Below, piece by piece: positions 1 through 21,230 of a stretch of 64,000 bases of DNA (position 1 is the first letter of the stretch; every line of letters begins with the position of its first letter). Origin of the DNA: Lamellibrachia columna (taxonomy: Eukaryota > Annelida > Polychaeta > Sabellida > Siboglinidae); assembly GCA_963662155.1 (NCBI GenBank), contig OY759270.1:8338461-8402460 (forward strand), read 5' to 3'. The notes below the pieces were generated by a model. It was not told the DNA's origin and did no database searches. It worked only from the letters and a program-made list of their open reading frames with translations. The translations under genes and the position numbers were made by a program.

Positions 1-1690
1 CGAGAAAATGCTCTGATATTTTCCTTATATGGAGATTTGCTGGTGAAATGTCTCCGATGACTTCACCAACACTAAATAACAAATCTGCACAAACAAGCTG
101 GCATGTCATTGAATGCTAGGTAGCTTTGATTTTTTGCAAAATGAGGTTTTTAATGAACTTGTATTGGTGTTATTTTTAGAAATTGTTGTTACTGACTGTC
201 AGGAGATGTTACGTTTACTTAGTTATTGATTAACTAGACTGGCAAAGATACCCATCCTCCAGTTGGGATAATTCTGTAGTTTGTGACTGTCATGATAACA
301 ATATTTTCTGTATACACAACATTATCACTGAAATATCCATCTATGCTTTGGTACTTGGTGCTGCCAGTTAATATATTGATGTCTTCTAGGAATCCAACTC
401 AAAATTGCAATGTAATACTGGCATCTATGGTTGCGTTTAGTGATGGTTTATAGAACTTGGAACAAGTAACGATGGAAACAACCATATGTAATTGTTCACA
501 TAGTGTAGAGGGGGAATTTCATAAAAATACTAGTGGTACAACTCCTTCCTAGGGTCGCGGATGAAACCCTGAAAGACTGAAAACGTCCAGGAGTAGCATT
601 ACAAACATACATACACATATGACACGCACGCACGCATGCACAGTGTAGCTTGATTATAGTGAGTTACTTCTCAAATTGTCAGGCCTCATAATGGCAATGC
701 CTCAATTCTTATGGTGCTAATTACTACAAGTTAACCCCTTCTTTACAAGGGAAAGAACTGGGACAGCAACAGCTGAGTACTGTCTGGCTTTCCTACAGTT
801 GTGAGTTATCACTATCTGCTGTGTCAGTCTCTTGCATGGGAAACCATAGTAGCATGTAATTAAGATAATGGAACAACGATGGTAGAATTGCTCATTAAGC
901 TGCAGTGCTGATCATTATTTATGTGCAAAACTGGGTTTACGAAAATACGACATTTTATGAGGTCACTTAATGAAATGGCTCCAATAGTTTAATACTGTGC
1001 TGTACTGCCAATCATTTAGTTGATTTCTTTAAATCCTTACCACACTAACATGTACACATATTCATAAACACACACAGTGACTGAAATATGACATGCATGC
1101 ATGTACACGTGCTCACAGAAAATGTAGTAATTTCTACATGGGCATGAATGTGTCAGCATAAGAGTGAACCCTCGCCTAACTGCTCATTGTGTATTATGTA
1201 AATGATCACATCACATCTGTAGATACAACTGACAGGACAAATGTATACAAATATATATATATAGGATATGACAAATGCAGGAGCTGGTTACTGCAATGAT
1301 TTGTCTCAGTGAATATCTCTGGTATGTAAGTTTTCCTAAACATGAAATGTCTCAGGTATCTAAGTTTTCATAAATGATGATCATATATTTAAAATGTGTC
1401 CATGCTTTTTTATCATAGTGTCATGTTTCTACACCATATCAGTTTCCTCAAACAATATAAATTGCATAGTTGGTTACATGCACACGTGGTGGAACAACTA
1501 TTCTACAGTTTCATTTGGTGCTAAATAAATAATAAACAGTCATTGGCATATACAAAATGAAACAGTTGTCATAGTTGTCAATGAACCAAAATTCATAATT
1601 CTGATTTTTCATAACTTCAGATATGTGAGAATTATGAAAGAGTTTGGTGAGAATACAGGCCGTGTGAGACCCCTGACACTCTACATAGTG
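1..1690. other. 3' flank of the small GTPase gene, no gene seen
   Basis: AT-rich non-coding sequence with short stretches of CA/TG repeats near 1060-1110 and a short (AT)n near 1250. No open frame with protein character was seen on either strand. It lies downstream of the stop codon of the minus-strand GTPase gene and may hold its 3' untranslated region, but no convincing polyadenylation signal was picked out. Confidence 0.5.
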
Positions 1691-10557
<8,867 letters not shown>

Positions 10558-10719
10558 CTTGTATGACAGTTGTGTGACAGTTGTATGACAGTTGTCAACT
10601 AAGCATCAACTTTCATCAAGGTCTGAAAAACAAATTACAAAATAAGCGATTATCTCTTATTTAATTTGGAAAAGACAATGCATATAATTGTCAGTGAGGC
10701 AAGGGGGTATTTAGGGGTG

Positions 10720-10760
10720 ACCATTCTGCCATGTGTTGCGCCAACACATGGCAGAATGGT
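10720..10760. promoter_or_regulatory. Perfect 19-bp inverted repeat with 3-nt loop, upstream of the GTPase start
   Basis: The left arm ACCATTCTGCCATGTGTTG (10720-10738) is exactly complementary to the right arm at 10742-10760, around a CGC loop. Outside it, GGGGGTA (near 10704) and TACCCCC (near 10781) could extend the pairing. It lies about 160 bp upstream of the GTPase start codon, so it is in the promoter or 5' leader. It may be a small hairpin or MITE core; its role is unknown. Confidence 0.8.
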
Positions 10761-11070
10761 AAACTAATGGGTGACCAGACTTACCCCCTTTGGCCTCCCC
10801 TTTATGAGGTCCTAGATATGTGACTGCAGTGAGGCACAACCAGAATAATATTTGTGATGGGTAAAATTTATTGTCTTGTCTTCACCAACAAATTAACATC
10901 ATATGGGAAAATGTACACCATTACTAATATCTGAAGCAGAACTGTTTAATTTCTCAAAATTAAATTAGGTCTGCTCTGTGTTTCACATTAACAACTCAGC
11001 ATTCATGGAACAGTAATTAATGTTGCTGGTTATGTGTTTTCTTCTCACTCGCATGTGGTTGGTTGACAGA

Positions 11071-11362
11071 GTGGCACAGTGGGCACGGTGTGGCACAGTG
11101 GGCACAGATTGGCATGGTGGGCACATAGTGGCTCGGTGGGCACAGAGTGACACAGTGGGCACAGAGTGGCACAGTGGGCACGGTGTGGCACAGTGGGCAC
11201 AGGCTGGCACAGTGGGCACAGATTGGCATGGTGGGCACATAGTGGCACAGTGGGCACAGAGTGGTACAGTGGGCATCGTGTGGCACAGTAGGCACAGGGT
11301 GGCATAGTGGGCATCGTGTGGCACAGTAGGCACAGTAGGCACAGGGCGGCATAGTGGGCACA
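11071..11362. repeat. Minisatellite, 19-bp unit, about 15 copies
   Basis: The unit TGGCACAGTGGGCACAGAG has small variants. Starts are spaced 19 bp (11072, 11091, 11110, 11129). Cys/His/Pro-rich frames on the minus strand come from the repeat. The array is intergenic, upstream of the GTPase gene. Confidence 0.93.
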
Positions 11363-11469
11363 GCGGTCATGAAGACAGTCTCTTGGCATTGTTACTGTCA
11401 TAGATTAAGACAATCAGCTCTGTGTGTCCAGGGCATGTTACACATTTACATTGCATAGCATAATAAATG

Positions 11470-11620
11470 TTACTCTGTGTATGCATGCGTGTGTGCATGT
11501 GTGTATGCATGCGTGTGTGCATGTGTGTGTGCATACATGCATGTATGCACAAAATGCACATACACACAACTGCATGCATTCATGCATGTATGCACAAAGA
11601 CATGCATGCGCACACATAAT
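11470..11620. repeat. GCATG/TGTG-rich simple repeat
   Basis: An irregular mixture of GCATGTGTG and CATGCATG. It has alternating purine-pyrimidine character. No gene is seen here. Confidence 0.75.
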
Positions 11621-11699
11621 TAGTGAGGTACTAGCTACAAACTACGCACACATGTGCAAATGCTAAGAGTACTTGCAGGCACACCATAACATAAACACG

Positions 11700-11999
11700 C
11701 ACTCGACCACACCTGGCCATGAGTGTGAGGCCCACAAATCAACAACCTATAGGACGGCCATTCGGTTACTGGCAGTGATAATTATGGACAAGCCATATAG
11801 ACAAAGTTAATAGACGTTTGGACATTACTGAGACATTCCATCATGCACAAGGAGGAAGCAACACATTATAATCATCCTGGTTACTAACCATTTCACGCTT
11901 GTCTACTCTAGGTAGGGATCTTTGTACCTGGTACTACAAATTATATACAACAAGGTGATATGCTTAGTATGTTTAGTCTGACGTATTAAGATATGATTT
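11700..11999. other. Intergenic, nothing recognised
   Basis: Unique sequence between simple repeats and a CR1 3' end. No open frame with protein character was seen. Confidence 0.4.
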
Positions 12000-12115
12000 A
12001 ACAAGATTGCCAACCAAGGCAAAGGCCCAGATGGCAAGTGGACAAGGATGCCATTGGCTTATCGAGAGTCCAACATGTAACCAGTCCTCCTGAGATTTGT
12101 CAACCTTGGTTTTAA
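12000..12115 (-). mobile_element. CR1 LINE 3'-end stub
   Basis: It contains AACAAGATTGCCAACCAAGG and CATTGGCTTATCGAGAGTCC, the shared 3' terminus of the CR1 family in this window, in reverse orientation. Only about 115 bp remain. Confidence 0.8.
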
Positions 12116-12149
12116 ACATTTTAAACTCACTAACTAATTTATTCAATCA

Positions 12150-12545
12150 CTCAAACACGTATGTATACATTCACACACATATGTATACATTCACACAAGT
12201 ATGTGCACACTCACACATGTATGTGTACACTCACACACATGTATACACTCACACACATGTAAACACTCACACACATATATGTACACCCACACACATGTAT
12301 ACACTCACACACGAATGCATACACTCACACACGTATGTGTACACTCACACACATGTTTACACTCACACACATGTAAACACTCACACACGTATATGTACAC
12401 CCACATACATGTATACACTCACACACGAATGCATACACTCACACACGTATGTGTACACTCACACATATGTATACACTTTATTACACTATCACACTTATGT
12501 ATACACTCGCACACATATGCAAGCATGCACAGACAGACACACACA
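12150..12545. repeat. Minisatellite based on ACACTCACACACATGTAT, about 18 bp
   Basis: About 20 imperfect units of 17-19 bp. Thr/His-rich open frames over it are periodicity artefacts. Confidence 0.9.
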
Positions 12546-12549
12546 TAAT

Positions 12550-14770
12550 ATTATTTGTGTATATTATAAAATTTTAGTTTTACTTAGTTATTTGTATCAT
12601 TCTTATTTTATGTAAATTAAACACACATTTAGTTTATAAACAACATAATCTTGTTAACTTGGTCTTCTTTCCACGTCTGTTCTCAGAAGCAACTAACCAG
12701 CCTCATACATTCAGAGCAGCCAACCTCAGCAGCATTCAGTAATTGTGATATACATATTAATGGTTAAAATAAACTGCTAACAGAATACAAAAAATAAGTA
12801 AAACAACTTGTGCTGTACACAACATTAAAGAAAAGCCAGCACTTCAACTCTCTCCATGGGATACCTATCACTACCTAGTACCCGATAGATGCTGTCAAAA
12901 CAAACCCTGCTTTGTAATTCTTCAGTCTTGCCTGTCACAATATTACTTTTTTGGCAACGGTATTGTTTTACTAAGAATTCTTCCAGTCTGTTTTCATGTT
13001 TTTTCTTCGTCCTTTTGTCTATTTTCCACAGTTGCTCAGAAGACAAACACAAATAAATACATTTTCCCTCCAATTTAGCATGCACGGCATATGGGGCATA
13101 ATTATATGTAACATGCCTTGTAACTGGAGACAGAGGAAGTGTTCGTTTATTTTAAATCTTCACTTCGGTATGAAAGAAACATTCACAGTACAATGTGCAC
13201 ATTTGCAGGAACACACAAAAATACAAACATATGCATACATCTATCTACATCCAAATATATGTCAACAAGCACATATTTTGATTAAGCTTTGATTTGTCGT
13301 GATATGTTCCTCTGAGGTTCTGTCTTTGTGAATAGAACGTTTAGAAATGTTTATACAGGGACAAGAGGTTGTCTCACAGCTTATCACAATAAACACTGCA
13401 ATGCATGCATTAGTGAAAAAAATCAATAGGTTCATGTGATTAATGTCGGGCCCAAGCTACAAAATGTTGCTGTAAAATTAATGTTATTTTTATTCTTGAG
13501 TTATATCAACAACACAACTCTGCTTGCCGTGTGCATGCCTCATTTAGTGAGTGGTGTTTAAAAATGTTTATGATAAGGAATTTGGGTAATAACCTAAAAT
13601 AACGAATCCACATTGAATACCTCTTTAGATTCCGTGCTTCTATCTGCTCTCTCACAGACATGCCATATTTTTTGTTCGAAATCCGTATTTTTGACTTGAA
13701 ATTGAAAAAAACCCATATGAATCCATATCATATAACACATCTAGAGCATTCCTATTCCAATTGAATGTTGGCATCTATCAGGCTATGAAACATAGGCATA
13801 CCTACGTCAAATAAAATCGCTTAGTTCTGTTGGATTTTCATTTGATTTTAAACGTGATATAAACACAAGAAAATATGTAGTTTATCATTATTTTTCCATT
13901 CTAAATAAATCCTTATTACAATGGGATATGACTGTATCCGTCCAAAAAAGATCTGTCTTGTGTACGGGGAATCTATATAATGTGGGTGGTCTGACTCTTA
14001 CCTTGAGAGTCGTCAATCATCAATCAGCAACGGCACCAAAACCACAGAACTGACACTGTACCCAATAAACCAGCTACCACGAGAAAACAATTCACAAAAC
14101 AGACTGTATGTAGCTTCAGTGTATAGAGACAGCATATATATATATATATACTGTATAGTGTATACCTAGTGCAACAAGATAACGCAGGGACTCACTGATA
14201 AAACATAGTGCTTGAGAAAACAGTCAAAAAGTAAAGCGTATAGAATGACGGAGCCTTTCTGTCAGTCTTCTGGAAAACAACCAAGAATAACTTGTTTATT
14301 TGAACCATATCTTTGGTTCAAGTACTCCATGTGAGAATGATCTAAGGCTCACATCGCACAGAAGATACTGCATGATATCACATAGTAAACAAGTCGATAT
14401 ACAATTAGATCATCAACTGCGCTTTGGAAATATTTGTGTCTTAATAATACAAAAAGTTGGTCCGTATACATCTGATGGATGCTGATTTAGGTACAGTAAA
14501 TGGTCACACTGACTATTTAACACTTTGCTAAGTTGATATTTTAAGAAATATGCTAGAGGCTGGAGCAGTCTGTCAACACCATTGCCATGCCTGTTAAAAG
14601 AAATATTGCGCAAACTTCATTAAATACCACTATGACTATTTTTATTGCATTCTGTTGTGTGCATTAATTTTGTAATTAGCCTACCAGGTAAAGCACATTT
14701 ACATTTTTTATATTTCACTTGTACAGTGTACTGATTTTAGGGGGCATGCTAAAAAATATACCATATCAAG
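12550..14770. other. Intergenic, no gene recognised
   Basis: AT-rich sequence between the GTPase gene and ALKBH3. An 86-aa minus frame at 13085-12825 begins with Met but resembles no family I know and has no visible splice context. A short (AT)n lies near 14141-14150. Confidence 0.4.
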
Positions 14771-14771
14771 G

Positions 14772-14949
14772 TGATGATGTTGAGGGTAATGGTGTTGAGG
14801 GTAAAAATGTTGAGGGGAACAATGTTGAGGGTAACAGTGTTAAGGGTAACGATGTTGAGGGTAACAGTGTTGAGGGTAACGATGTTGAGGGCAACAATGT
14901 TGAGGGTAACAGTGTTGAGGGTAATGATGTTGAGGGTAACAGTGTTGAC
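14772..14949. repeat. Minisatellite, 15-bp unit GATGTTGAGGGTAAC, about 12 copies
   Basis: Tandem 15-mers with single-base changes (AGTGTTGAGGGTAAC, GATGTTGAGGGCAAC). Because 15 is a multiple of 3, several frames stay open. There is no other sign of coding. Confidence 0.92.
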
Positions 14950-15859
14950 AATGTTCTGGTTTTCTGGGTTTCATGTGACATGCAGCACATTGTTATCATC
15001 CATTGTTTGATATATGAAGACATGTTAGCACAGGCTATCTCACCATATTTTAAATTATTACCAATAAATGCATTTTAGTCTAAAAGTCATACATACAAAA
15101 TATTGGTAACAGTGTTGATTTTTAATAAACAAATGGTGAAAAAAATAGCCGCTTATTTCACAAAATGCATTTGTCAAATACCAGAATTTTTATTTTTGAA
15201 ACGTCTCTGTAATGTCAAGCAAATGGTTGTGCCATGAACGATTTAGTATTAATTTGTGAGCATGTCATCAATGGTGTTGAAAAAATTCTTTGGGACAAGT
15301 CAAAGATGGGTATATCTTAATAAAAATCGTAAAACTAAAAAGAGACAAAGATAGCTTTTTATACATTAAACTAACATATTACCATAGTTTGATTACTTTG
15401 CAAATTTATTTACTACATACATGTTTTCAGCCCAGAAAAATCAACTATGACAGACTCTCCTGGCCTACCAGCCTTAACAAATTCATATTATGAAAATATA
15501 TCGGTTGAAATTACATCTTATATCTTTTTATCTGCCTAAACCATATGTCATTGCTATCAGGCATATGCTTCATTTAACACTGATAGCAGCTGATCCACAA
15601 AGTTACTGTCACCAGTATATGCTCACCTGGACAGGAGAATCAGTCCAATTGCAGAAAAATTAACTCAAAAATATTTAAGTAGAAAGTGAACAGTACATAT
15701 AAATGTACTTTGTTACAAGAAAAGACAATCCATGAAAAATGTACTTTGTTACAAGTACATTTCAAAATAATCTACTATATATATAAAGTATTGCAATGAA
15801 GTAGTTATACTTCGTTACATACCACAACTGCATTCAGTTGTATTGCATTCAGTTGTACC

Positions 15860-16140
15860 TTCCAGCAGGACACAGACTGGATCTCCTACTGGGGTGATTG
15901 GGAGAAGGAACTGTTCAAACAGCCACAGGTAATTAACGCTTGGGACATAAATAAACTACTGCCTGCAGTTGCTGGTGGAAGGTTTAAAATACGTGATCTG
16001 GCAGTCCATCTGGTGGACAGATGACAAACTGACCAATGTTGTCCACTCACCTGTATGGGATACTCTGCTATCCGGGGTTCCTTGACCGTGTCTCACCCGG
16101 TCATCCTGATAAGTGGGCAGACTTCTTGTCACGGATCCAG
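15860..16140 (+). pseudogene. Unrecognised, protein-like fragment
   Basis: Plus-strand frames look protein-like. TTCCAGCAGG... gives DTDWISYWGDWEKELFKQPQ followed by a GT that could be a splice donor. About 130 bp further, another frame gives GILCYPGFLDRVSPGHPDKW. The pieces are in different frames with stops between. I cannot assign a family. A decayed mobile element or pseudogene is more likely than an active exon, since no neighbouring exons were found. Confidence 0.25.
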
Positions 16141-16156
16141 TTGCTCAGTGTACTGA

Positions 16157-16372
16157 TCCAAGTCATATGAATGTACAGACCCAAGTCATATGAACATACT
16201 GATCCCACTCATATGAATATACTGATACAAGTCATATGAATGTACTGATCCAAGTCATATAAACGTACTGATCCAAGTCATGAATGTACACACCCAAGTC
16301 ATATGAATGTGCAAACCCAAGTCATATGGACATACTGATTCCAGTCATATGAATGACTGATCTGAGTATACT
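16157..16372. repeat. Minisatellite, about 22-24 bp, around 9 copies
   Basis: Units of the type GTACTGATCCAAGTCATATGAAT with indels and base changes. The array is intergenic. Confidence 0.85.
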
Positions 16373-16399
16373 GTCAGTGACCTGATACAGATATTGTTA

Positions 16400-19300
16400 T
16401 ACAGTACCAGGAGACCCGATGCAATTATCAGAAAAAAACTTCACTGGAGTAATCAGTGATACTTAGAGCACATATTGAATCCACAATGGCGAGGACACCC
16501 AATCTTGAGCTGTGAGAATATCAATCCGGTTATCCAAAGTGTTCAGTATATATTCAGCAGTGAATGTTCCGGGCCTGTAGAGCCTGGCAAAGTTTGTGTG
16601 GCACTGTGAGTGTTCCAGCAGCACTGACACGCTTCTAGACTGGCCAGGTAGCCCAAGTCATCAGAGCCAGACAGCTGTCTGTCTTCCCCACACAGCACAT
16701 TGACCAGTAAGTTCACGTCAGGTGAGAATACGACCAAGACACATGGAGCTTCCAACAGCCTAGTTGCCTATTACATTAGCCGTCTACGTAGGCCTACATC
16801 GTCTAAATACACCCAGTCACCCCACATACACATGCTGTTCTATTGGGCAATGCTATTACAAAGCCTGCAGATAATATCTCAGTGCAATTTCTACATTTGT
16901 CAGTGTTTTGTATTAGCTAATGTTTTTTGCTATGAAGCTGAGAAATACAAAGTGCAACTGCTTGCATTTCAAAATGACATCTTGTTAATATTATGAATAC
17001 ATACACACATGCATGCACACGTGCAGACACTGAATGTCTATGGAAATCCGTACCATGACTGTTTGTATTAATAAATTTAATTTGTCCACAACATGTAACT
17101 AATTATATTTAAGCATGTCTACATTATAAACATTCATGCTTCATAAATTGCCCGTTTTCCTGACATTTTGAGGAACCAATGTCCAATATATGTAATGTTT
17201 AATTTTGAAGAATCTTTGAACATGCACCAAGAGACCAAGAGATGAATAGGGGTAAGTAACCTGATACAGGAGAAACTTGTGAATGACAGTTGTATCAATA
17301 CTGGGCAGGCAGGCAATTATCTCAGAGAGTAAACTGGCACTGTCAGATGCAGTGCTGAGATACAAGGGCCTGAAACTGGTCACATTTCAACGAGTTTCAT
17401 TTATTCTGACAGCTTTCACAAAGGTAGCATACCACAGAGAGAAGAACATCAAGTTTAGTTGGCTTGAGTAAAATACACGAGTCATTCTGTGCAACTTTGG
17501 TATATTCAAAAGGCCAACTTTGGTATGTAAATGGAATGTCTCCACCAGACGTCGGAGGAAACTAGTGAGCCAGTCGCTGTCATGGAGTGATTATTTCATT
17601 TGGTGGGTGATTAAGAACTATAGCTGAGTTTTGTTCACTGCATATACAACTATAATGACACATTTTGTATGTTTATTTTTAATACGCATATTTTATTTGA
17701 ATTAAAAAAAATAAGTTAAGCTATTTTATATGTCCACTTAAGTTTTTATATACATATATCGATTTATTAACTATTTGTACAAAATAACCACTCATGTATC
17801 AGTTGAAAGATATGCATGTTTAATGAGAAAGTAATTGTGAACAATCATTTGGCCAGAGACGAGAACTAACATAAACAATATACAGACAATAAACAAGAAA
17901 TCACAAAGCATAGCAAACAACTTCAGTGAACATAAAAGTAACAAAGCCACTTTGACTTGAGTTGTATCTGAACACAACAAACAAACAAATGCAACGGTGC
18001 ACAACCTCACACAACCTGTAAGCTGCTAAACAGCTATTAAACTCTTCTTCAAACCCTATTATAGGGACCCATTTATCCAGACTAAAAAACGCTCATAAAG
18101 TGTTTAACATGAGCGTTCTAAACAATGACCTTTGAGTAAGGCATTCTTAAGAGCCATTTGCTGATTAAAAATAATTTTAGTTATTTTATGAACACAATTT
18201 TGTAATGTTGAAAAGCACACTGTCTTATATGGTTGACTGTCCCTTCTACTAGTTCAACAGTTACATGCAGTAACACATTGGTTTTACACTGATACTTTAT
18301 TAAATGGAAATATGGTAAACTCATTATCATCAGTTATGTATGAGCAGTAAAAACAATTTATGGCATCAATGTCATCTTCTGAACACAATTTCTGTTTGGC
18401 AATGACTGAGTAATAAAACTACATTTAACAGAACCAAAATGCTACAAAATGAAATTTGGCCTTCTAACATCTTGTGACAGGAACATATATGGAGGCACTC
18501 CTAGTTCAACATACGACTTGGACCTGTCCAACGCCCACCATCTTTACCAATGATCTTGAACAAACTGAATCTATACAGAAATGTGTTTCATAAACATCAT
18601 GCCACTGTAAATGAAGCAACATTACTATTTATCGTATTTATATATGGCATGCTGGTGAACATACAAACACGTGCAAGCTAATACACAGTGTAGCCAACCG
18701 TAGACGTCACAAAGAAATGAAAGCATTACAGGGGCATGATCTATAAAAGTACCAGTATTATCTGAGAAAAATGCATGACAGTGAAAGTGTTGGACCACAT
18801 TTACTAAAACAAGGGCAACATTTGTTATTTCAGTCCATTACATATCAGAAGCATTGAATATAACACAACTCAATGTCTCTTACACTACACTGTCCTACAA
18901 CTGTTACTGATTTATTGGCATGTCAAAATGTACAGTGCAGCAGTCTTTATATGTTGTAAAACTTGGTTATTTTATATCATTGTCAAACATAGATATTATT
19001 GAAATGTTCAGCTGAAAAATAAGTCTCTGGAATTCTCTAAATACTGAGCTCACTAACATTAAAACAGTAAGGTCATTCAAACACAGGTATAAGAAAGCAA
19101 TCATAAGTGACTATACATAGTTAGCTTGTATAACATAATCTAGTTACTGTTACTAGTTGCTGTTGCTAGTTCTGAATTAACAGAACATATAATATTTAAA
19201 TAATTTTTGTATCATGTTTATTGAGTATGATAATAGGACTCTATTCCTTATAAATGTAGGCATTTGAATTGCATGTGTTTCAGTATTTTCTAATTGCACA

Positions 19301-19994
19301 TATTCAGATTACTCAAGTATTATTAAATGAATAGCTACGTAGGGGATACATTATATACAAGTTATTTTAACTTTTTGTGTATTCCTTTCATACATCTCTT
19401 TACGTCACTGAAAAAATATATATATTGTCACGGCTATTGCAGCCATTACTATGTTTGTTGTTTGAATAAATTTATTGTATTGTAAAAAACAGCCGTCGCT
19501 CAATCTGAAAAAGGCACAGGAGTGGATATCCAGTTGTTTTTGTTCCTGCATTTTCAAATTCCCGTTTACACAATTTCTAATAGTAAATATACTACAGCAA
19601 TAAAGCTTAAAACATGAAGTATATTATTGTTAATTTCGGCATAATTTGAGATTAATAAGTTTACAGAATAGAGGCATTTTGTTACACGAAACATCACCTT
19701 CGAGTTATCCGATGAAAATCACTGTACATTCTCTTTAAATAAATGGCACTTGGAAGTAAAACAATGACTGACCAGGGTGAGTATTGAAATGAGCAATGGA
19801 GTTTCCAGGCATCTACTACTAACAATAATACTTGCTCCAAGTAACGAGTCACCAGTGGTGTATTTCAGAGGCCGCTCCAACTTGGCAGTGTGACTACATA
19901 ATATCACTTTACAAAAGTGACACTGATGTGCAGGTGTAGAGATCCTACACAGAATGTTTTTTTTTGCGTCTGATGCAACTTGAAAGAAGTGCTG
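16400..19994. other. Spacer downstream of ALKBH3; possible LINE tail
   Basis: Mostly AT-rich unique sequence. Near 19040-19120 the plus strand reads like the end of an L2/CR1 reverse transcriptase (SFKHRYKKAIISDYT then stop), which suggests a truncated LINE. A minus-strand frame near 16750-16440 looks weakly protein-like but is not recognised. AATAAA on the minus strand near 19466-19471 could serve as the ALKBH3 polyadenylation signal. Confidence 0.35.
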
Positions 19995-21160
19995 TCATTC
20001 GGGGTGTATCACTCGGAACGTCAGGTTTATCCTTGGACCACGGTCGTGGTACTCTTTGGGCACCCGGTGCTAAAACAAAACATACATAGAACACTTTACC
20101 TAACCATAATAAAACCTCTGACACACTCACCGGTTTCAAATGTCGACCAGACTCATTTCTTTCAGACTGCATTTTAGCATATATCTTAAAGACGAATACT
20201 GTAGTTCTCTACATATTGCAATTTAATTGTGACTATTTTTCCGTAACCTTATTAGTGTTAGCTAACAATATTAAAAAAATTAATTTGACTATTTAATTTT
20301 ATATTATGTTATTATAAAAATATTTTATGGTGTTTATTCTTATTATTATTTATATTTAATTATTTATCATTAATTAATTAATTATTATATTGCTATTTAA
20401 ATATTGTGTTATTTTTACTTTACAATAATTCGTATGACTAGAGGCATTTTAAGATATTTATATATTTTTTGTTTTCTTAGCAACTCTAGACTATCTCATA
20501 TTAATTTTTAATATGCTGCGAAAGGCCACAAACAATTTTGAGTCTGGCGTTAAACCAAATATAATATATTAGTATTATTATTATTGCAACGTTCAACTTT
20601 GTGGCTGATATCAGGATCTTGGACACAGTCACCTTACATTCAATGGTTCATGTTTCTAGTGAAGAGTTACACTGTGCCCATGAGAGCAAAACATTTACTT
20701 TCCTTGATTAACAGACAACTCCATAGTTTCTATCTGCCCCACTTTTCATTATACGCTGTACGTTAACTTTATATACTACCTGAAAACTTCAATTGATGGC
20801 TTGTAAGTCATACTGATTGATTGGTTGATAATTTTTTCACTCGGTAACATACTTATAGTTGTACACTATTTTCGATGGCCGAACCATTCATGCATCATTT
20901 ACATATCAATAATACAACAGATATTTACATTTGTACATAGGATTAAAAAACTAATCATAACATACATAAAAAATAGATTAAAAACAAAGAATATTTAAAA
21001 TGGCCATAACATAGGTCATAATCCCATCTGTACTTACAAACAACTGATCATACAGCACCTGGGTGGACAGTGACGACACCTACTGATCAACTGACATACT
21101 ACATATACTTTTCATATAATCATTCTCAGACTATGTCAACTTGGGGCAAAGTAAAGGTAT

Positions 21161-21230
<70 letters not shown>

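Noticed and set aside
12825..13085. 86-codon minus frame starting with Met
   Set aside because: No recognisable family, no splice signals nearby, and the length is expected by chance in this much DNA.
20137..20170. A possible extra ALKBH3 exon before the last one (good GTGAGT donor)
   Set aside because: Its translation does not fit the family, and the exon at 25140-25042 already joins the last exon in phase with all expected motifs.
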